DNA of 64,000 bases from Microbacterium suaedae. Its GTDB lineage: Bacteria > Actinomycetota > Actinomycetes > Actinomycetales > Microbacteriaceae. The notes under the pieces are model-generated. The model was not told where the DNA came from and did not search any database. It was given only the letters and a program-made list of their open reading frames with translations. The position numbers and the translations under genes are program-made. Every line of letters starts with the position of its first letter. Position 1 is the first letter of the stretch. Below are positions 1-11,641 of this stretch, in pieces. The stretch lies in contig NZ_PNFD01000002.1 in assembly GCF_003254645.1 (NCBI RefSeq), positions 310,001-374,000 of the forward strand. Reading direction: 5' to 3'.

Positions 1-2
1 CG

Positions 3-422
3 GTCGCGGCCGAGCTCGCCGAGCGCGAGCGCGCCGACGAGGACATGCGCCTGGCCGGGCTGCGCGAGCGTCTTCTTGTCGCTCTCCGCGCGGACCCGCG
101 GATTCGCCTGCTCGGCGATCCAGCCCGCCGCCTCGCCTCGAATGTGCATCTGCTGCTGCCGGGTGCGACCGGCGAATCGATGCTCTATCTGCTCGACATG
201 TCGGGTGTGTCGGCGTCGACGGGCTCAGCGTGCCAGGCCGGCGTGACCGAGGCCTCGCACGTCGTCGAGGCGATGGGGATCCCGGGCGAGGCGCCGCGGC
301 AGGTGCTGCGTCTCACGATGGGGCCCGCGACGACCGCTGCGGACGTCGACGCGGCCGCGCAGGCGATCCTCTCCTCGTACGCGCGCCTGGTTCCGCCCGA
401 CGCGGATCCCGCGACCAGCTGA
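3..422 (+). CDS. Cysteine desulfurase (NifS/IscS type), C-terminal part
   Basis: This is the 3' end of a gene that begins before the window; the frame is open from base 3. Class V PLP-dependent aminotransferases of this type take sulfur from cysteine as a persulfide. The visible part has the catalytic-cysteine loop ASTGSACQAG followed by the usual SHVVEAMG stretch and a LRLTMG segment, which is the normal C-terminal domain order of the IscS/NifS family. The PLP lysine lies upstream and cannot be checked. It sits 18 bases before mnmA, whose product needs persulfide sulfur for tRNA thiolation, so it is probably the dedicated sulfur donor for that enzyme. Family assignment is firm; the exact symbol is not. 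Confidence 0.9.
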   Translation, partial: VAAELAERERADEDMRLAGLRERLLVALRADPRIRLLGDPARRLASNVHLLLPGATGESMLYLLDMSGVSASTGSACQAGVTEASHVVEAMGIPGEAPRQVLRLTMGPATTAADVDAAAQAILSSYARLVPPDADPATS

Positions 423-440
423 GCGATCTACACTCGCACC

Positions 441-1544
441 ATGCGAGTTCTTGCAGCGATGTCAGGCGGCGTCGACTCGGCGGTGGCTGCCGCGCGCGCG
501 GTTGATGCCGGTCACGATGTCGTCGGCGTGCACCTCGCGCTTTCGCGCGCCGGCGGAACGCTGCGCACGGGAAGCCGTGGCTGCTGCACCGTCGAAGACG
601 CGATGGACGCCCGCCGCGTCGCGGACCGGCTCGGCATCCCGTTCTATGTCTGGGACTTCTCGGAGCGTTTCCGCGACGACGTCATCGATGACTTCGTCGA
701 GGAGTACCGGGCGGGACGCACGCCGAACCCCTGCATGCGCTGCAACGAGCGGATCAAGTTCGCCGCGCTTCTCGAGCGCGCGCTCGAACTCGGTTTCGAT
801 CGAGTCTGCACGGGCCACTACGCGACGCTGATCGATGGCGCGGAGGGTCTCGAGCTGCACCGTTCGAGCGAGCAGGCGAAGGATCAGTCGTACGTACTCG
901 GCGTGCTCACCGCCGAGCAGCTGGCGCACACGCTGTTCCCTCTGGGGACGACTCCGTCGAAGGAGATCGTGCGCGCCGAGGCGGCGGAGCGCGGCTTCTC
1001 GGTCGCGAAGAAGCCGGACAGCTACGACATCTGTTTCATCCCTGACGGCGACACCCGCGGCTATCTCGCCGAGAAGGTGGGCGCCGAGCCGGGTGAGATC
1101 GTCGACCGCGCGGGGGAGGTCGTGGGTGCGCATGATGGCGCGCACGCCTTCACGGTCGGCCAGCGCAAGGGGCTGCGCCTGGGCACGCCGGCCTCCGACG
1201 GCAAGCCGCGTTTCGTGCTCGAGGTGCGGCCGGTCTCGAACACGGTCGTCGTCGGGCCGAAGGAGGCGCTCGCGGTCGCGGAGCTCTCGGGGAAGCGCTT
1301 CAGCTGGGCGGGCGCGGCGCCGCGCGACGTGGACGAGGAGTTCGCGTGCGATGTGCAGATCCGGGCACACGCGGATCCGGTTCCCGCCGTCGCCGTCGTA
1401 CGCGACGGTGCCCTGACGATCACGCCCCGCGAGCCGCTCACGGGTGTCGCGACGGGACAGACGGCCGTCATCTACGTCGGTACCCGGGTGCTTGGTCAGT
1501 GCACGATCGACCGCACAGTGAGCGCGGTGCCCGTTCCGGCGTGA
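441..1544 (+). CDS. mnmA: tRNA-specific 2-thiouridylase MnmA
   Basis: MnmA uses ATP and a persulfide to put the 2-thio group on U34 of tRNA-Lys, -Glu and -Gln in the cytoplasm. The protein has 367 residues, normal for the family. It opens with the PP-loop motif [10 protein letters not shown] at residues 8-17, has the first catalytic cysteine in [12 protein letters not shown] near residue 95, and the second in [11 protein letters not shown] near residue 196; the C-terminal beta-barrel follows. The start is an ATG preceded by TACACT at 429-434, six bases upstream, which fits a leaderless transcript. The cysteine desulfurase just upstream is the likely sulfur source and ligA follows on the same strand. 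Confidence 0.96.
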   Translation: MRVLAAMSGGVDSAVAAARAVDAGHDVVGVHLALSRAGGTLRTGSRGCCTVEDAMDARRVADRLGIPFYVWDFSERFRDDVIDDFVEEYRAGRTPNPCMRCNERIKFAALLERALELGFDRVCTGHYATLIDGAEGLELHRSSEQAKDQSYVLGVLTAEQLAHTLFPLGTTPSKEIVRAEAAERGFSVAKKPDSYDICFIPDGDTRGYLAEKVGAEPGEIVDRAGEVVGAHDGAHAFTVGQRKGLRLGTPASDGKPRFVLEVRPVSNTVVVGPKEALAVAELSGKRFSWAGAAPRDVDEEFACDVQIRAHADPVPAVAVVRDGALTITPREPLTGVATGQTAVIYVGTRVLGQCTIDRTVSAVPVPA

Positions 1545-1573
1545 GCATTCGATTGTCAGAGGTGCGAATCTAG

Positions 1574-3997
<2,424 letters not shown>

Positions 3998-4030
3998 CAT
4001 TCTGCCTCTACAGCTTGCGATCCTGGAAAG

Positions 4031-4156
4031 AACCTGTGTAGCGTGACGAGGTCCCGCGGGAATGCCGTGGGCGAGACCACATGCTCGTCGCCGGTGAGAG
4101 CCGGCCCGGGGTACGGCTGCCGACCTGGCGGTCGTTGCCCGATCGGGCGGAGGACC
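4031..4156 (+). promoter_or_regulatory. Strongly folded leader RNA before putP
   Basis: The 163 bases between ligA and putP can form a chain of helices seen directly in the sequence. GTGACGAG (4043-4050) pairs with CTCGTCGC (4084-4091) and encloses CCCGCGG (4053-4059) paired with CCGTGGG (4065-4071). GCCGG/CCGGC (4090-4105), CGACC/GGTCG (4121-4134) and GCCC/GGGC (4137-4148) follow. The putative Shine-Dalgarno GGAGG (4149-4153) runs into GGACC (4152-4156), which is complementary to GGTCC at 4050-4054 inside the first helix, so two exclusive folds could expose or hide it. No known riboswitch consensus was recognised. Role in ligand sensing is inference. Confidence 0.5.
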
Positions 4157-4166
4157 ACACCCTAAG

Positions 4167-5696
4167 ATGTCACCACACACATACTTCATCATCGCGCTGG
4201 TCGTCTACTTCGCGGCCATGATCGGCATCGGCGTCTACGCGACGCTGAAGACGAAGAGCCACGAAGACTACATGCTCGGCGGGCGCAGCCTGCCGCCGGC
4301 CGTCGCGGCACTCAGCGCGGGCGCGTCTGACATGTCCGGCTGGCTCGTCATGGGTCTGCCGGGTGCGCTCTACGCGACGGGCCTCATCGAGGCCTGGATC
4401 GCGATCGGTCTCACGATCGGTGCCTACCTGAACTGGAAGCTGGTCGCGCCGCGTCTGCGCGCCTACACCGAGGTCTCGAAGAACTCGATCACGGTTCCGA
4501 GCTTCCTCGAGAACCGCACGCGCGACAAGTCGCACGTGCTGCGCATCGTCGCGGGCGTGATCATCCTCGTCTTCTTCACGCTGTACGTCTCGAGCGGCAT
4601 GGTCGCCGGCGGCAAGTACTTCGAGAGCTCGTTCAACGGTGACTACCTCACGGGCATGCTCCTCGTCGGTGGCGTCACGCTGCTGTACACGCTCTTCGGT
4701 GGCTTCCTCGGTGCGACCTACACCGACTTCGTGCAGGGCATCATGATCTTCGCCGCCCTGCTCATCGTTCCGGTCCTCGCGATCATCTCGATCGGTGACC
4801 TCGGACAGGTGGCTGAGGGAATCACGACGGTTGGCGCCTCGAACCTCGACTGGTTCGGCGGAGGCCTGTCGGCCGCGACGTTCCTCGGCATCATCTCGTC
4901 GCTGGCGTGGGGCCTCGGCTACTTCGGCCAGCCGCACATCATCGTGCGCTTCATGGCGCTGCGCACCCCGGGTGACGCGAAGGTCGCCCGCCGTATCGGC
5001 ATGGGCTGGATGATCCTGTCGCTGCTCGGCGGCGTGAGCACGGGTCTCATCGGTATCGCCTGGTTCAGCATCAAGGGCATCGAGCTGCCCGACCCCGAGA
5101 CGGTCGTGCTCGTCCTGGCGCAGAACCTCATGCACCCGCTCATCGCCGGTCTCGTGCTCGCGGCCGTGCTCGCGGCGATCATGTCGACGATCTCGAGCCA
5201 GCTCATCGTGTCGTCGTCCGCCCTCATCGAGGACGTCGCGCGCCTGGTGCTGAAGAAGGACGTCAAGGAGTCGGTGCTCGTCTGGCTCGGCCGCGCGGCC
5301 GTGCTCGTCATCGCCGTGATCGCGATCCTCATCGCGCTCGACTCCGAGGCGACCGTCCTCTCGCTCGTGGGCTTCGCGTGGGCCGGTTTCGGCGCCGCCT
5401 TCGGTCCGCTGATCATCCTCGCCCTGTTCTGGCGCAAGCTCACCAATGTGGGTGCGATTGTCGGAATGATCGCGGGTGCCGCGACGGCGTGGATCTGGGG
5501 CAAGGTGCTCTCGGGCGGGTTCTTCGACCTCTACGAGATTGTCCCCGGCTTCCTCATCAACCTCGTGCTCGCCGTCGTCGTCAGCCTGGCGACGCACAAG
5601 GCCGACACGAGCGACGACCAGGAGATCCAGAAGGAGTTCACGGACACCGGATCGATCATCCTCGCGGACGTCAAGAAGGGCAGCAAGTCGGCCTGA
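4167..5696 (+). CDS. putP: Sodium/proline symporter (SSS family)
   Basis: A 509-residue membrane protein of the sodium:solute symporter family, matching PutP in length and landmarks. It has about 13 hydrophobic segments, beginning with an N-terminal helix (HTYFIIALVVYFAAMIGIG), then the loop ending in LGGRSLPPAVAALSAGASDMSGW, which is the typical PutP signature for Na+ and proline binding in TM2. QPHIIVRFMA after TM6 is also characteristic. The C-terminus is a short charged tail. It probably imports proline with Na+ for osmoprotection or nutrition; the glycine betaine/proline ABC system lies 20 kb away. It stands alone between a structured leader and a strong terminator, so regulation probably acts on the leader. 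Confidence 0.92.
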   Translation: MSPHTYFIIALVVYFAAMIGIGVYATLKTKSHEDYMLGGRSLPPAVAALSAGASDMSGWLVMGLPGALYATGLIEAWIAIGLTIGAYLNWKLVAPRLRAYTEVSKNSITVPSFLENRTRDKSHVLRIVAGVIILVFFTLYVSSGMVAGGKYFESSFNGDYLTGMLLVGGVTLLYTLFGGFLGATYTDFVQGIMIFAALLIVPVLAIISIGDLGQVAEGITTVGASNLDWFGGGLSAATFLGIISSLAWGLGYFGQPHIIVRFMALRTPGDAKVARRIGMGWMILSLLGGVSTGLIGIAWFSIKGIELPDPETVVLVLAQNLMHPLIAGLVLAAVLAAIMSTISSQLIVSSSALIEDVARLVLKKDVKESVLVWLGRAAVLVIAVIAILIALDSEATVLSLVGFAWAGFGAAFGPLIILALFWRKLTNVGAIVGMIAGAATAWIWGKVLSGGFFDLYEIVPGFLINLVLAVVVSLATHKADTSDDQEIQKEFTDTGSIILADVKKGSKSA

Positions 5697-5717
5697 GCGA
5701 CGTAGAGCGCATCGCAG

Positions 5718-5758
5718 ACGGCGTCCCGTCGAGCCTCGGCTCGGCGGGACGCCGTTTG
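5718..5758 (+). terminator. Rho-independent terminator after putP
   Basis: A perfect 11-bp stem, ACGGCGTCCCG (5718-5728) with CGGGACGCCGT (5745-5755), is followed by TTGCG. It lies 21 bases after the putP stop. Confidence 0.8.
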
Positions 5759-5798
5759 CGTGCGCGAGGACCGCACGGACGCGCATACGATTGGTGAC

Positions 5799-7493
5799 GT
5801 GACTGACGCGTACGATCCTCCGCGCCCCTGGATTCACTCCTACGCTCCCGGAGTTCCCGAAGATCTCCCGCCGATGCGCGGATCCCTGATGGATCTCGTC
5901 GCCGAGTCGGCCGCTGACTACCCGAACGCTCCGGCGCTGGAGTTCTTCGGCCGCGTCACGAGCTACGCGGAGCTTGCGGCGGCGATCGAGCGCGCGGCCG
6001 CGGGGCTCCGCGCTCAGGGTGTGCGGAAGGGAGACCCCGTCGCACTCGTGCTGCCGAATTGTTCGCAGCACATCATCGCGTTCTACGCCGTGCTGCGGCT
6101 CGGCGCGATCGTCGTCGAGCACAATCCCCTCTATACGGCTCGCGAGCTGCGCAAGCAGTTCGAGGACCACGGTGCGAAGCACGCGATCGTGTGGAGCAAG
6201 GTGGCCCGAACCATCCAGGAGTTCCCCGACGACCTCGTCGTCGACTCGCTCGTTTCGGTCGACGTCACGCGGGGGATGCCCGCGCCGATGCGGGCGGCTC
6301 TGAGCCTGCCGATCCCGAAGCTGCGGGAGATGCGCGGGCAGCTCACCGAGAGGGTCCGCGGCGCGATCAGCTGGGAGGCGATCGCCGGGTACGCGCCGCT
6401 CGACGCATCGGTTCCCGGCCCCGAGACCGACGACATCGCGATCATCCAGTACACGAGCGGGACGACGGGCGATCCGAAGGGCGCCGCCCTCACGCACCGC
6501 AACCTCCTCGCGAACGCAGCGCAGGCGCGGGCATGGACGCCCGATGTCGCGCGGGGCGAGGGTGTCGTCGTCTACGCCGTCCTTCCGATGTTCCACGCGT
6601 ACGGGCTGACCCTGTGCCTCACGTTCGCGATGTCGCAGGCGGCTCGGCTCGTGCTGTTCCCGAAGTTCGACCCGGATATGGTCCTCAAGGTCACGAAGAA
6701 GAGGCCGGCGACGGTGCTGCCCGCCGTGCCCCCGATCGCGCGTCGCCTGCTGGCGCGCGCGCAGGAGAAGGGGATCTCACTCGCCGGCACGCAGATCGGC
6801 GTATCGGGTGCGATGGCCCTCGACGACGCCCTCGTCGTGCCCTGGGAGGAAGAGACCGGCGGCATGCTCGTCGAGGGCTACGGGCTGTCGGAGTGCTCGC
6901 CCGTGCTCATCGTGAACCCCGTCTCGGAAGACCGGAAGGCCGGGACGATCGGGTTGCCTCTTCCGGGAACCGAGTGCCGCGTCGTCGATCCTGACGAACC
7001 CGAGAAGGACGTCGCCCCGGGGCAGCCTGGCGAGCTGGTCGTACGCGGCCCGCAGGTGTTCAGCGGGTACTACGGGCGCCCAGAAGAGACGGAGCGCGCG
7101 TTCGTCGGTGGCTGGTTCCGCACGGGAGACATCGTGGAGATGGACGAGGACGGATTCTTCACCGTCGTCGACCGCATCAAGGAGCTCATCATCACGGGAG
7201 GGTTCAACGTGGCCCCGACCGAGGTCGAGATCGCCCTGCGCCAACACGCGTCGATCCACGAAGCCGCTGTCGTCGGGCTGCCGGGCAAGAACGGCGAGGA
7301 TGTCGTCGCCGCGGTCGTGCTCGACGAGGCGACGGAGATCGATGAGGAAGAGGTGCGCGAGTTCGTCAAGCGGATCCTCACGCCCTACAAGGCCCCGCGG
7401 CGGATCGTCGTCGTCGACGAACTGCCGACGTCGATGATCGGCAAGGTGCTGCGCCGCCAGGTCAAGGAACGGTTGCTCGCGTCGGACGACTGA
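5799..7493 (+). CDS. Long-chain fatty acid-CoA ligase (AMP-forming)
   Basis: An adenylate-forming enzyme of 564 residues that activates a carboxylic acid, most likely a long- or medium-chain fatty acid, to its acyl-CoA. The sequence shows the AMP-binding P-loop YTSGTTGDPKGA, the A5 motif EGYGLSECSP, the hinge region FRTGDIVEMDEDGF, ITGGFNVAPTEVE, and the catalytic lysine in SMIGKVLRRQVKE near the end. The GTG at 5799 is chosen because TACGAT ends seven bases upstream (5786-5791), as in other leaderless genes here; an in-frame ATG at 5760 would add 13 weak residues. A MarR-type repressor gene faces it tail to tail. Substrate chain length cannot be read from the sequence. Confidence 0.88.
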   Translation: MTDAYDPPRPWIHSYAPGVPEDLPPMRGSLMDLVAESAADYPNAPALEFFGRVTSYAELAAAIERAAAGLRAQGVRKGDPVALVLPNCSQHIIAFYAVLRLGAIVVEHNPLYTARELRKQFEDHGAKHAIVWSKVARTIQEFPDDLVVDSLVSVDVTRGMPAPMRAALSLPIPKLREMRGQLTERVRGAISWEAIAGYAPLDASVPGPETDDIAIIQYTSGTTGDPKGAALTHRNLLANAAQARAWTPDVARGEGVVVYAVLPMFHAYGLTLCLTFAMSQAARLVLFPKFDPDMVLKVTKKRPATVLPAVPPIARRLLARAQEKGISLAGTQIGVSGAMALDDALVVPWEEETGGMLVEGYGLSECSPVLIVNPVSEDRKAGTIGLPLPGTECRVVDPDEPEKDVAPGQPGELVVRGPQVFSGYYGRPEETERAFVGGWFRTGDIVEMDEDGFFTVVDRIKELIITGGFNVAPTEVEIALRQHASIHEAAVVGLPGKNGEDVVAAVVLDEATEIDEEEVREFVKRILTPYKAPRRIVVVDELPTSMIGKVLRRQVKERLLASDD

Positions 7494-7506
7494 TTCTCGG
7501 CGCCCG

Positions 7507-7950
7507 TCAGGCGACCTTCTGCGGGCCGGAGAACGGCGCGAGCACATCGCGAATGTCGGCGAGCTCCCGCGGGCTGAGCCCCGTCTGTGCCATGACCTCG
7601 CCGGGCACGTCGAGCGCTCGACCGCGGAGGGCTCGTCCGTCGTCCGTGAGGGTGATGTCAAGGCGGCGTTCGTCGTCCGGACGCCGCTCGCGCTGCACGA
7701 GGCCGATGCTCTCGAGGCGCTTGACGAGGGGAGAAGCCGTGGCCGGCTCGAGTGCGATGGTGCCGGCGAGGTCAGACAGGGAGCGCGGTGATCGCTCCCA
7801 GAGCGCGAGCATGACGAGATACTGGGGATGCGTGATTCCGAGAGGCTCGAGGATCGGTCGGTAGATCGAGACGATATTGCGCGCGGCTGTGACGAGCGCG
7901 AAGCACAGCTGATTGTCCAGGAGGAGGAGGTCGTCGCGCGGATCCGTCAT
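7507..7950 (-). CDS. MarR-family transcriptional regulator
   Basis: A 147-residue winged-helix regulator of the MarR family, which usually acts as a dimeric repressor released by small aromatic or fatty ligands. Visible parts are the N-terminal dimerisation helix (LLLLDNQLCFALVTAARNI), the winged helix around LSDLAGTIALEPATASPLVKRLE, the wing with RRPDDERRLDITLTDDGRAL, and the C-terminal helix. It is convergent with the acyl-CoA ligase gene and divergent from a small gene at 7992, sharing a 41-bp promoter region. It probably represses itself and that neighbour; control of the acyl-CoA ligase is possible but not shown. Confidence 0.88.
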   Translation of the reverse strand: MTDPRDDLLLLDNQLCFALVTAARNIVSIYRPILEPLGITHPQYLVMLALWERSPRSLSDLAGTIALEPATASPLVKRLESIGLVQRERRPDDERRLDITLTDDGRALRGRALDVPGEVMAQTGLSPRELADIRDVLAPFSGPQKVA

Positions 7951-7991
7951 AGGAGGATGTTACCTCGCAAAAGATAAGTACACTAAGGGTT
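7951..7991. promoter_or_regulatory. Divergent promoter region, candidate MarR operator
   Basis: The 41 bp between the MarR gene and the small gene at 7992 must hold both promoters. TACACT (7979-7984) lies seven bases before the ATG at 7992, fitting a leaderless start. An imperfect inverted repeat TAAGT-AC-ACTAA (7975-7986) overlaps it and is a candidate repressor site. Confidence 0.4.
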
Positions 7992-8213
7992 ATGGCACAC
8001 ACGAAGAAGCTGCGTGAACGGATCCGCGAGGCTGGCGGCTTCTATCAATGGGCCAACCAGACCCTCATCCGCATCGCCGGCCCCGCGCAGGTGGGGCCGT
8101 ACGGGCCGACGCCGACGCCGCGCTGTGAGCACTGCGGTCTGCGCAGAGAACAGCATGTCGAGGCGCCCGACGGAAGCCTGCGCTGTCCCGAAGGACCCGC
8201 GCCGGATGCGTAG
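7992..8213 (+). CDS. Small Cys-containing protein of unknown function
   Basis: A 73-residue basic protein not assigned to a family. It has an amphipathic N-terminal half (KKLRERIREAGGFYQWANQ) and a C-terminal CEHCGLRREQH stretch followed by a lone cysteine in LRCPEG, which resembles a small zinc knuckle with three visible cysteines and a histidine. The ATG follows a TACACT box by seven bases, so it is likely leaderless. It ends 9 bases before gatC and may be co-transcribed with gatCAB, although gatC has its own -10 box. The divergent MarR gene may control it. The reading is supported by codon bias and the promoter fit, not by homology. Confidence 0.6.
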   Translation: MAHTKKLRERIREAGGFYQWANQTLIRIAGPAQVGPYGPTPTPRCEHCGLRREQHVEAPDGSLRCPEGPAPDA

Positions 8214-8222
8214 ACTGGAGCG

Positions 8223-8522
8223 GTGTCTGAAATCACCCCCGATCTCGTGCGCCATCTCGGCGTGCTCGCCCGGATCAAGCTGTCCGACGAGGAGGTGACC
8301 AGCCTCACCGGCGAACTCGACGCCATCGTCGAGAACATCGCCAAGGTGAGCGAGGTGGCCACCGACGACGTCGCTCCGACGAGCCACCCGATTCCTCTTG
8401 AGAACGTCTTCCGGGCCGATGAGCCCGGTGAGATGCTCACGACCGAACAGGCGCTCCAGAACGCCCCCGACGCGGACGACGGTCGCTTCCGCGTCTCCGC
8501 GATTCTGGGAGAGGAGCAGTGA
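8223..8522 (+). CDS. gatC: Asp-tRNA(Asn)/Glu-tRNA(Gln) amidotransferase subunit C
   Basis: GatC is the small clamp subunit that holds GatA and GatB together in the transamidosome that turns Glu-tRNA(Gln) into Gln-tRNA(Gln), and Asp-tRNA(Asn) in some species. The 99 residues show the family pattern: an N-terminal helix ([21 protein letters not shown]), then [17 protein letters not shown], and the extended arm ending LRAD-like FRADEPGEM. The GTG start follows TAGACT (8211-8216) by six bases, so translation is probably leaderless. The stop overlaps the gatA ATG by one base (TGATG), indicating coupled translation of the three subunits. Confidence 0.95.
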   Translation: MSEITPDLVRHLGVLARIKLSDEEVTSLTGELDAIVENIAKVSEVATDDVAPTSHPIPLENVFRADEPGEMLTTEQALQNAPDADDGRFRVSAILGEEQ

Positions 8523-10036
8523 TGGCGGATCTCACCCGGCTGACCGCGGCGGAGCTCGCGGCGGAGCTCGCGTCCGGCGCGGTCTCGAGCGTCGAGGCGA
8601 CGCAGGCGCACCTCGACCGTATTGCTCAGGTAGACGGTGATGTGGGCGCGTTCCTGCATGTGTCTGAGCACGCGATCGACCAGGCGAAGCGCATCGACGA
8701 CGCGCGCCAGGCAGGGGAGGAGCTCGCCGAGCTCGCGGGCGTCCCGCTCGCCGTGAAGGACGTGCTCGTCACGACCGACATGCCGTCGACCTCGGGCTCG
8801 AAGATCCTCGAGGGATACATGTCGCCGTACGACGCGACGGTCGTCGCGAAGTCGCGCGCCGCGGGCCTCATCCCGCTCGGCAAGACGAACATGGACGAGT
8901 TCGCGATGGGGTCCTCGACGGAGCACTCCGCGTACGGCCCCACGCGCAACCCGTGGGATCTCGACCGCATCCCCGGTGGTTCGGGCGGCGGATCCGCCGC
9001 CGCCGTCGCCGCGTTCGAGGCCCCGCTTGCGCTGGGCAGCGACACAGGCGGATCCATCCGCCAGCCCGCCCACGTCACGGGTACGGTCGGCATCAAGCCG
9101 ACGTACGGGGGAGTGAGCCGTTACGGCGCGATCGCGCTCGCCTCGAGCCTCGACCAGATCGGCCCGGTCTCGCGCACCGTGCTCGACGCAGGTCTTCTGC
9201 ACGACGTCATCGGCGGGCACGACCCGCACGACGCGACGAGCCTCGAGGGCGACTGGCCGTCGTTCGCGGCTGCGGCGCGCGAGGGCGCATCCGGTGAGGT
9301 CCTGAAGGGGCTCAAGGTCGGTGTCGTCCGCGAGCTGCAGGGCGAGGGCTTCCAGCCGGGCGTCTCCGAGTCGTTCGGCGCGTCGATCGCCGCCCTCGAG
9401 AAGGCGGGTGCCGAGATCGTCGAGATCAGCGCCCCGCACTTCGAGTACGCGATCGCGGCGTACTACCTGATCCTGCCGGCGGAGGCGTCGAGCAATCTCG
9501 CGAAGTTCGACTCGGTGCGTTTCGGCCTGCGCGTCGACGTGCCGGGCGGCACCGTCGAGGACGTCATGTCGGCGACGCGCGACGCGGGCTTCGGTCCGGA
9601 GGTCAAGCGCCGCATCATCCTCGGCACCTACGCGCTGTCGGCCGGATACTACGACGCGTACTACGGAAGCGCGCAGAAGGTGCGCACCCTGATCCAGCAG
9701 GACTTCGCGAACGCCTTCGCCGACGTCGACGTCATCGCGACCCCGTCTGCGCCGACGACGGCTTTCCGTCTCGGCGAGAAGCTCGACGATCCGCTCGCGA
9801 TGTACGCGAACGACCTCGCCACGATCCCCGCGAACCTCGCGGGCGTCCCCGGAATCTCGGTCCCGTCGGGGCTCGCGTCCGACGACGGGCTGCCCGTCGG
9901 GATCCAGTTCCTCGCTCCGGCTCGTGAGGACGCGCGCCTCTATCGCGTCGGCGCCGCGCTCGAGACGATTCTCACGGATGAGTGGGGTGGCCCGCTGCTC
10001 GACCGGGCTCCCGAGTTGAACGGAGGGACGCGCTGA
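8522..10036 (+). CDS. gatA: Asp-tRNA(Asn)/Glu-tRNA(Gln) amidotransferase subunit A
   Basis: GatA is the glutaminase subunit of the GatCAB transamidosome and belongs to the amidase signature family. The Ser-cisSer-Lys triad is visible: lysine in AVKDVLV near residue 79, the cis-serine in [12 protein letters not shown], and the nucleophile in [11 protein letters not shown]. Length is about 504 residues, normal. I start at the ATG at 8522, which overlaps the gatC stop; a GTG one codon earlier is possible. The stop overlaps the gatB ATG in a second TGATG junction. Presence of GatCAB suggests that Gln-tRNA(Gln) is made indirectly in this organism. Confidence 0.96.
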   Translation: MADLTRLTAAELAAELASGAVSSVEATQAHLDRIAQVDGDVGAFLHVSEHAIDQAKRIDDARQAGEELAELAGVPLAVKDVLVTTDMPSTSGSKILEGYMSPYDATVVAKSRAAGLIPLGKTNMDEFAMGSSTEHSAYGPTRNPWDLDRIPGGSGGGSAAAVAAFEAPLALGSDTGGSIRQPAHVTGTVGIKPTYGGVSRYGAIALASSLDQIGPVSRTVLDAGLLHDVIGGHDPHDATSLEGDWPSFAAAAREGASGEVLKGLKVGVVRELQGEGFQPGVSESFGASIAALEKAGAEIVEISAPHFEYAIAAYYLILPAEASSNLAKFDSVRFGLRVDVPGGTVEDVMSATRDAGFGPEVKRRIILGTYALSAGYYDAYYGSAQKVRTLIQQDFANAFADVDVIATPSAPTTAFRLGEKLDDPLAMYANDLATIPANLAGVPGISVPSGLASDDGLPVGIQFLAPAREDARLYRVGAALETILTDEWGGPLLDRAPELNGGTR

Positions 10037-11547
10037 TGGCGACCGCGCTCATGGACTTCGACAAGGCGCTCGAGCTGTTCGAGCCCGTCATCGGGCTCGA
10101 AGTGCACATCGAGCTGAACACGAAGACGAAGATGTTCTCGTCGGCGGGCAACCCCGCCAACGAGGAGTTCCACGCGGCCGCGCCGAACACGCTGCTCGCG
10201 CCCGTCGACCTCGGGCTGCCGGGCTCGATGCCGGTCGTGAACCGCGAGGCTGTGCTGAGCTCGATCAGCCTCGGACTCGCCCTCGGCTGCTCGATCGCGC
10301 CGTCGAGCCGATTCGCCCGGAAGAACTACTTCTACCCGGACCTCGGCAAGAACTACCAGATCAGCCAGTATGACGAGCCGATCGCTTTCGAGGGATCCGT
10401 CGAGGTCGAGCTCACCGACGGCACGATCGTCGAGGTTCCGATCGAGCGCGCCCACATGGAAGAAGACGCCGGCAAGCTCACCCACCAGGGCGGATCCGCG
10501 GGCCGCATCCAGGGTGCATCGTCGTCCCTCGTCGACTACAACCGTGCGGGCGTTCCGCTCGTCGAGATCGTCACGAAGCCGATCTTCGGTGCAGAGGAGC
10601 GCGCGCCCGAGCTCGCGAAGGCGTATCTGCTGACGATCCGCGACATCGCGCGCTCGCTGGGCATCAGCGAGGCGCGTATGGAGCGCGGCAACGTCCGATG
10701 CGACGCGAACGTGTCGCTGCGGCCGCGGGGGGCCGAGGCCCTCGGCACGCGCACCGAGACGAAGAACGTCAACTCGATGCGCTCCGTCGAACGCGCCGTG
10801 CGGTACGAGATCCGGCGGCAGGCCGCGATCCTCTCGGCGGGCGGCTCGATCACCCAGGAGACGCGTCACTGGCACGAGGACACGGGCGAGACCTCGCCCG
10901 GCCGTCCGAAGTCCGATGCCGACGACTACCGCTACTTCCCGGAGCCCGATCTGCTTCCCGTCGCTCCGAGCGAGGAGCTCATCGAACAGCTGCGTGCGCG
11001 CCTGCCTGAGGCGCCCGCGGCGAAGCGGCGTCGGCTCAAGGGCGAGTGGGGCTTCACCGACCTCGAGTTTCAGGACGTCGCCAACGGCGGGCTGGTCGAC
11101 GAGGTCGAGGCGACGATCGCCGCGGGCGCGACTCCCGCGGCGGCGCGAAAGTGGTGGACGGGCGAGCTCACGCGCGTGGCGAACGCCGCCGATCGGGAGC
11201 CGTCCGGGCTCGTCAGCCCCGCGCACGTCGCCGAGCTGCAGAAGCTCATCGACGACGGGACGCTCACCGACAAGCTCGCGCGCCAGGTGCTCGAGGGAGT
11301 CGTCGCGGGCGAGGGATCCCCGCAGGAGGTAGTTGATGCCCGCGGCCTCGCTGTCGTGAGTGACGACGGTGCCCTTATCGCGGCGATCGACGAGGCCCTC
11401 CAGGCCCAGCCGGACGTCCTCGAGAAGATCAAGGGCGGCAAGGTACAGGCCGCTGGCGCGATCATCGGCGCCGTCATGAAGTCCATGAAGGGCCAGGCGG
11501 ACGCGGCCCGCGTGCGCGAGCTGATCCTCGAGCGCGCGCAGGCGTAG
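10036..11547 (+). CDS. gatB: Asp-tRNA(Asn)/Glu-tRNA(Gln) amidotransferase subunit B
   Basis: GatB binds the mischarged tRNA and performs the ATP-dependent amidation with ammonia tunnelled from GatA. The 503-residue protein has the family opening [21 protein letters not shown], the catalytic-core stretches [10 protein letters not shown] and [16 protein letters not shown], the [17 protein letters not shown] segment, and the C-terminal helical YqeY-like tail that contacts the tRNA elbow, ending in [20 protein letters not shown]. The ATG at 10036 is chosen because it overlaps the gatA stop (TGATG); an in-frame upstream ATG lies inside gatA. It is the last gene of the operon and is followed by a nested inverted repeat. 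Confidence 0.96.
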   Translation: MATALMDFDKALELFEPVIGLEVHIELNTKTKMFSSAGNPANEEFHAAAPNTLLAPVDLGLPGSMPVVNREAVLSSISLGLALGCSIAPSSRFARKNYFYPDLGKNYQISQYDEPIAFEGSVEVELTDGTIVEVPIERAHMEEDAGKLTHQGGSAGRIQGASSSLVDYNRAGVPLVEIVTKPIFGAEERAPELAKAYLLTIRDIARSLGISEARMERGNVRCDANVSLRPRGAEALGTRTETKNVNSMRSVERAVRYEIRRQAAILSAGGSITQETRHWHEDTGETSPGRPKSDADDYRYFPEPDLLPVAPSEELIEQLRARLPEAPAAKRRRLKGEWGFTDLEFQDVANGGLVDEVEATIAAGATPAAARKWWTGELTRVANAADREPSGLVSPAHVAELQKLIDDGTLTDKLARQVLEGVVAGEGSPQEVVDARGLAVVSDDGALIAAIDEALQAQPDVLEKIKGGKVQAAGAIIGAVMKSMKGQADAARVRELILERAQA

Positions 11548-11558
11548 CCCGCACCAGC

Positions 11559-11623
11559 GAGTCCACAAGTCTCTTGCGTGTCCGCCGCGATTCGCGGTGG
11601 AATCGATGAAGACTTGTGGACTC
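11559..11623. repeat. Nested inverted repeat after gatB
   Basis: A perfect 14-bp inverted repeat, GAGTCCACAAGTCT (11559-11572) and AGACTTGTGGACTC (11610-11623), encloses a second hairpin TCCGCCGCG/CGCGGTGGA (11581-11601). It may terminate gatCAB transcription but lacks a T run and could be a dispersed palindromic element. Confidence 0.7.
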
Positions 11624-11641
11624 GGGCGGGGGACGGTGACG

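Noticed and set aside
4004-4166. Match of the putP leader to a known riboswitch class (ydaO, guanidine, fluoride, SAM-IV)
   Set aside because: The conserved cores of these classes are not present in the sequence.
4170-6596. Very long open frame on the minus strand opposite putP
   Set aside because: Its translation is an Arg/Asp/His-rich string without domains; it mirrors putP and the acyl-CoA ligase codons and is a GC-rich shadow frame.
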